From positions 3,162,001 to 3,226,000 of the forward strand of contig JANCRA010000040.1 of the NCBI GenBank assembly GCA_024362935.1: a DNA stretch of 64,000 nt, written 5' to 3'. Position numbers and translations under genes: made by a program. The notes beneath the pieces were generated by a model. That model ran no database searches. It was not told where the DNA came from and saw only the letters and a program-made list of their open reading frames with translations. The DNA is from Setophaga petechia (lineage: Eukaryota; Chordata; Aves; Passeriformes; Parulidae). Positions 60,186 through 64,000 of this stretch are shown here, piece after piece (the first letter of the stretch is position 1; every line of letters starts with the position of its first letter).

Positions 60186-60640
60186 TTAGGTTTGAGTGGC
60201 AATATTGTGGCAGCAACAGAACTACAGGGGTGACTCTTGTGAGAACTTGCCAGAAACTCCTCCTATGTCCAGCAGAGCTGATGCTCTGGAAGATGTGCTG
60301 CTGGCTCAGGCTGAGCCCATCAACAACAGTGGTAGTGCCTCAGGGATAATAGATTTTAAATGAGAAAAGCAAAAACACCCGTGAAAATGCAGAGAGGAGT
60401 GAGAACATGTGAGAGGAACAGCCCTGCTGACCCCAAGGTCAGGGCAGAAGGAGGGGCAGGAGCTGCTCCAGGCACTGGAGCTGAGATTCCCCTGCAGTCC
60501 CTGGGCAGACCATGGTGAAGCAGCTGTGCCCCTGCACCCCAAGGAGGCCCTCATGGAGCAGAGATCCACCTGCAACCTCTGGAGTATCCAGTGCCAGAAC
60601 AGGGAGGCCCAAAGAAGGCGGCGACCCTGTGGGAAGTATG
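60186..60640 (+). mobile_element. Truncated ERVL-like LTR fragment
   Basis: A GC-rich island in AT-rich DNA carries wording typical of a long avian ERVL-type LTR: 'gatgtgctgctggctcaggc', 'cccatcaacaacagtggtag', 'ggcactggagctgagattcc', 'cctgcagtccctgggcagac', 'catggtgaagcagctg' and 'gcagagatccacctgcaacc'. Neither the TG start nor the CA end is present, so only an internal part survives. It is a different family from the LTR at 36001. Borders are approximate. Confidence 0.6.
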
Positions 60641-62743
60641 AAAGATAAGAAACCGCAAAATAATGGGTTGAAGATAAAAACAGACTCTGAAACTATTTAA
60701 AATGGTATAGAAAAAGATTCAGTCATGATTTACTATGGACTATCTCAATCACAATCTATTTATGCACTCATGCCTGTAATGGCACTGTGCAGAGAGAAGA
60801 CTCCCGTAGTCTTGTAGTCTTATCACTCTCCATTACTACTCATTATAATAATAATGTACAGGGAATTTCTCTGTCCATTAAAAGAATACTGTTGTACTGT
60901 ACATGCTTAAGTATAGACACTGAAATAATGGAATAATGATATAATTACCTTGTTTTGCTCTTTGTTCTACATAATTACTCCCCCACCCCCAATTCCTTTT
61001 TCTTTTTTTTTTCTCCTTGCCTAGCTTAGAGAAAATTAGAAAATTAACAGTCAAGTGTCAGTTAACCTTTTTTCATACTAATGGGCCAAAAATAAAAAGT
61101 AACTTAAATAATTTTCTTATTTTAGTTTAACAAATGTCAGAGAAAATTAGAGTTGGAAACATAGTCGATGGGGATGTTTGTCTTCCCAATTTCCTTCTCC
61201 TTCTTCCCATTTGCCTTCCCTTTACTATGCAATCTAAATGAAGTTGGGGCTTATTCAAGATGCAATGGCTGAATGTTCTTCAATCACTTCCCATTACACC
61301 CTTGTTATCATTCCAGGGTTCGTGTGGTTCACTTGCATTAGTCATAATCAGTCCAATAAGATTTTTTTGTACAGCTAAAGGAAGGAAATCACATGGGCCA
61401 AGGGATGTGCTTCTACTTTCAGTGAGACAGCTATTTCTTCAGGAGGGCACTTTGCATAAGGATATAATTTTTTATAAGTTCTCTGGTGACAAAAAAGGTG
61501 TGCAAAAATCCTAATTTTATGTGGTCACATTTTTTTTTACCATTTGCCTCCTACCATGCTCTAGTCAAGTGCTGTAGTAGGAACCTGGAACCCCAAATTC
61601 TCCTCCCAAAGCCCAGAGCATGTTCATGAGCTTTATGCAAAGTGAGAATAGATGGTGTTGATTTTCCCCATGCAACCAGTTATCATGACTCATCACATTA
61701 AGCTTGGAAAACTAATTTGAAATTACAAAATAAAAGAAGTACTAATATCATTTTGGTGTTACAAACATTGCCATTAATCCCATATTTTAAGACTATTTGG
61801 CCTGTATACATACAACAAATTCATCCCCCAAAACCCTACCATCTTCCCTTCCTTTTGCCAGGTTAGTTTCTCCACCACTGCATGCATACCCCTCACCTTT
61901 GCATTCCTGCCCTGCACTGTCCAGTAGAAACATTCAAATGGGCCAAATTTTGCCTGATTGTACAAAGATGAAATTATGCCAGGGATTAATTTCCTGCCAG
62001 TTATTTTGAAATGTCAGATTATAAACTACTCAAGAGAATGATTCATGGCAAATCCTCATAGATTCTCTTAGGAGAAAATCTTGTGCTTTTGTCTAAGACC
62101 GGCAGCTCCTGGTTCACAAAAGTACTCTTTGAATAATAAGATGTCCTTTATTCTCATGTGAATCCTCTAAAGGTCAGCTTAAGCAGGCTGACACAGCTAT
62201 AACTAGGGAAATTTCTCAAACTGATGGCTCATTTTATTTTAAGAAGGGTGTTTAGTCAACAGATAAGACAGTACTAAGAGCTTGGCACAGCAGCGTGTAA
62301 TTGATGGTTGCAAAACACTGTCAGAATTGAAGCTTTGACAGGCTGCCCCATCTTCCCTGGAGAACTGTGACTTTATGGTGCTTTCTCATTTCTTTGTTAT
62401 GTGTTGGGCTTCCACCTTCTTTTTAATTCAAATTCTTTATTTATGTTTATGTAAATACAAGCTGGTCATTTAGTATTTCTAGGGCTGATTAATGGTAACT
62501 GCTTGGATGCCTTTTCTCAGCTGGCTTTGGCTGAGTGAGGAACTTTAAACCACTTCTGCAATGGTCAGCAGAAATTAGAATCTAAATAGGCAGTTTAGGT
62601 GAACCTTTTTGCTTTCAGAATGAGCTGGAATACCAAACAGTGGCTACTTCCTACAGCATAAATCAGTAATTTCTTAGTACTTTTTTAACATAATTGCTGT
62701 GGTTTACTTTACTTTCATCATAGTACTTGTAAAAGGCTGAATG

Positions 62744-62794
62744 AAATCTAGATACACGTATGTATTAAATAAATCTAGATACATATGTATTAAA
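62744..62794. repeat. Two-copy ~26-bp tandem repeat
   Basis: 'aaatctagatacacgtatgt' then 'attaaat' at 62744-62770 is followed by 'aaatctagatacatatgtat' then 'taaat' at 62771-62795. The second copy is two bases shorter. Confidence 0.8.
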
Positions 62795-62842
62795 TATTCT
62801 TCCAACCATAGCAACATTGTTTGTCTGGAATTTTTGGGTAGT

Positions 62843-62888
62843 TGCTTCTTTCTTTTTTTTTTTTTCTCCTTCTTTTTTTTTTTTTTTT
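62843..62888. repeat. T-rich pyrimidine tract
   Basis: Two T runs (about 13 and 16 bases) are joined by CT-rich sequence. It is all pyrimidine for about 46 bp. Confidence 0.9.
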
Positions 62889-64000
62889 AAATAAGAAGGG
62901 GTCATTTTGATTTGCCTGTGGTTTTTGAGTTTACTCCTTTTTAAATTTTCCCAGGTATATTGGTATATTTGAACTAGCAAAAAAGCAGGGTCCTTTCGTA
63001 TTTAGAAAGTGGTTTAAACTATACCAGAAAGCACAATTTAACTAGTAATTCCTAGACGAGGAAATTCTTCAGTTTTATGACTGGCAAATTTCTAGGTTAC
63101 ACCAGACCTACACAAAACATAGTTTTGCTTTGAGTAAGTTATTTTATAACCCCACTGAATTGTATTCATTATCTTAATGCCAAAGTACATTCAGAAAATT
63201 CACATTTTTATAATTCCTTATCCAGTGTCTTTCTCAGAGGGAAACTACAACTTATTTTCTTTCACCTTCATGCTGTGTTCTTTGCATATTTTGACTTTAT
63301 TCTTTATAAAATTCTCCTCAGCTGAGCTATACATCATGGAAGTGGAACTGTGTATTGGTATTAGAAAAAGACTCGCTCTTCTAGAGCATTCTTAGATTTT
63401 ACTTACTGAACACAATTCGTTTAGACCTGCTTAAGAAAGAAGTTCTTTGTGTTTATTTCTGTAGGAATGACTAGTGAAGAGGAAAATTTCATATTCTTCT
63501 ATCCTGCATGGACTTTTTAGTATTTCAAGTATCTCTGCTTTTATATGTATATATATATAGCCTACATCCTAGAATGTCTGAAGCTTGCAAATGACGGTTC
63601 AAAACCCATGACTACTTATTCAAAGAATAAGCAATTATTTTAACAACAGAAAATACATGAAAAGAATTTTTTTTTTGGTTTACAGGTAACATCACAAATA
63701 TGTTGAGTTCTTTTTTCAATGGAGAATTTTTACTTTTTTAAACCCACACAGGATTGAAATCTGTAAATACCATGCCCCACATTTTAATGATTTTGATTTT
63801 TAAAAAGAGGGTTTTGAACTGCTTGACAACAGAAAATAGAAGGAAAGTACACCTAAGAACGATATGTTATCAAATATGTTATTGAAACTTTCCATGTTAA
63901 ACCCCTTCACGTCTGCACATTTGAATGTGCTTAAGTGGCTTAATATTCTGATCTGTTTCAGTTAGTTTTCAGTTCCTGTGCTACTGATTTCTATTTGTTT

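Larger units (their letters stand above)
60641..64000. other. Unassigned AT-rich DNA
   Basis: No gene is supported. It contains a C/A-rich patch near 60980, a T run near 61003-61012, a near-duplicate of about 26 bp at 62744-62794, a T-rich tract at 62843-62888 and a TATA run at 63546-63559. Confidence 0.6.

Overview
The window looks like nuclear DNA from a bird, most likely a songbird. The evidence is the repeat content. Several copies belong to the avian CR1 LINE family, whose 3' ends carry the usual 'cagagaggttgtgga ... gaggtccctgccaaccc' type sequence; one ends in a (TTCTA)n tail. There are also two complete solo LTRs and one LTR fragment of avian ERVL-like type. The sequence is AT-rich by eye. 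I saw no bacterial gene organisation, rRNA, tRNA, snRNA or CRISPR array.

I cannot support any protein-coding gene here. The longest open frames are about 130 codons, are scattered over both strands, and show no family motif I recognise. Several simply translate microsatellites or antisense CR1. The DNA is therefore intergenic or part of a very long intron. Five stretches have splice-site-like borders around a short open frame (10113-10253 minus; 19366-19475, 25524-25643, 30000-30061 and 44825-44894 plus). They are reported as weak exon candidates only.

Layout: 1-11 kb is unique AT-rich DNA with a CR1 3' end at 1286-1501 and a CR1 scrap at 5342-5391. At 11-23 kb there is a CR1 3' end (11113-11374), a MIR-like ancient SINE (about 13691-13790) and a roughly 1-kb internally deleted CR1 on the minus strand (22097-23105). 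At 23-36 kb the DNA is mostly unique, with CR1 scraps (28455-28508, 32341-32565) and two older repeats (about 31240-31545 and 35065-35166). A solo LTR fills 36001-37397 and is flanked by an exact 5-bp target duplication. From 37 to 52 kb lie unique DNA, a compound AT microsatellite (45756-45871) and a 93-bp tandem duplication (47118-47303). A 207-bp pyrimidine array follows at 52384-52590. A second solo LTR occupies 54838-55385, then a CR1 piece (56545-56668), T-rich tracts and an ERVL-like LTR fragment (about 60186-60640).

No genes act together here. What the window records is retrotransposition and replication slippage. I found no novel biological system. The best-supported observations are the two solo LTRs, the CR1 copy that keeps an endonuclease motif but has lost its middle, the MIR-like relic, the 93-bp duplication and the homopyrimidine array. 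Repeat-family assignments come from recalled consensus features, not from a database search.
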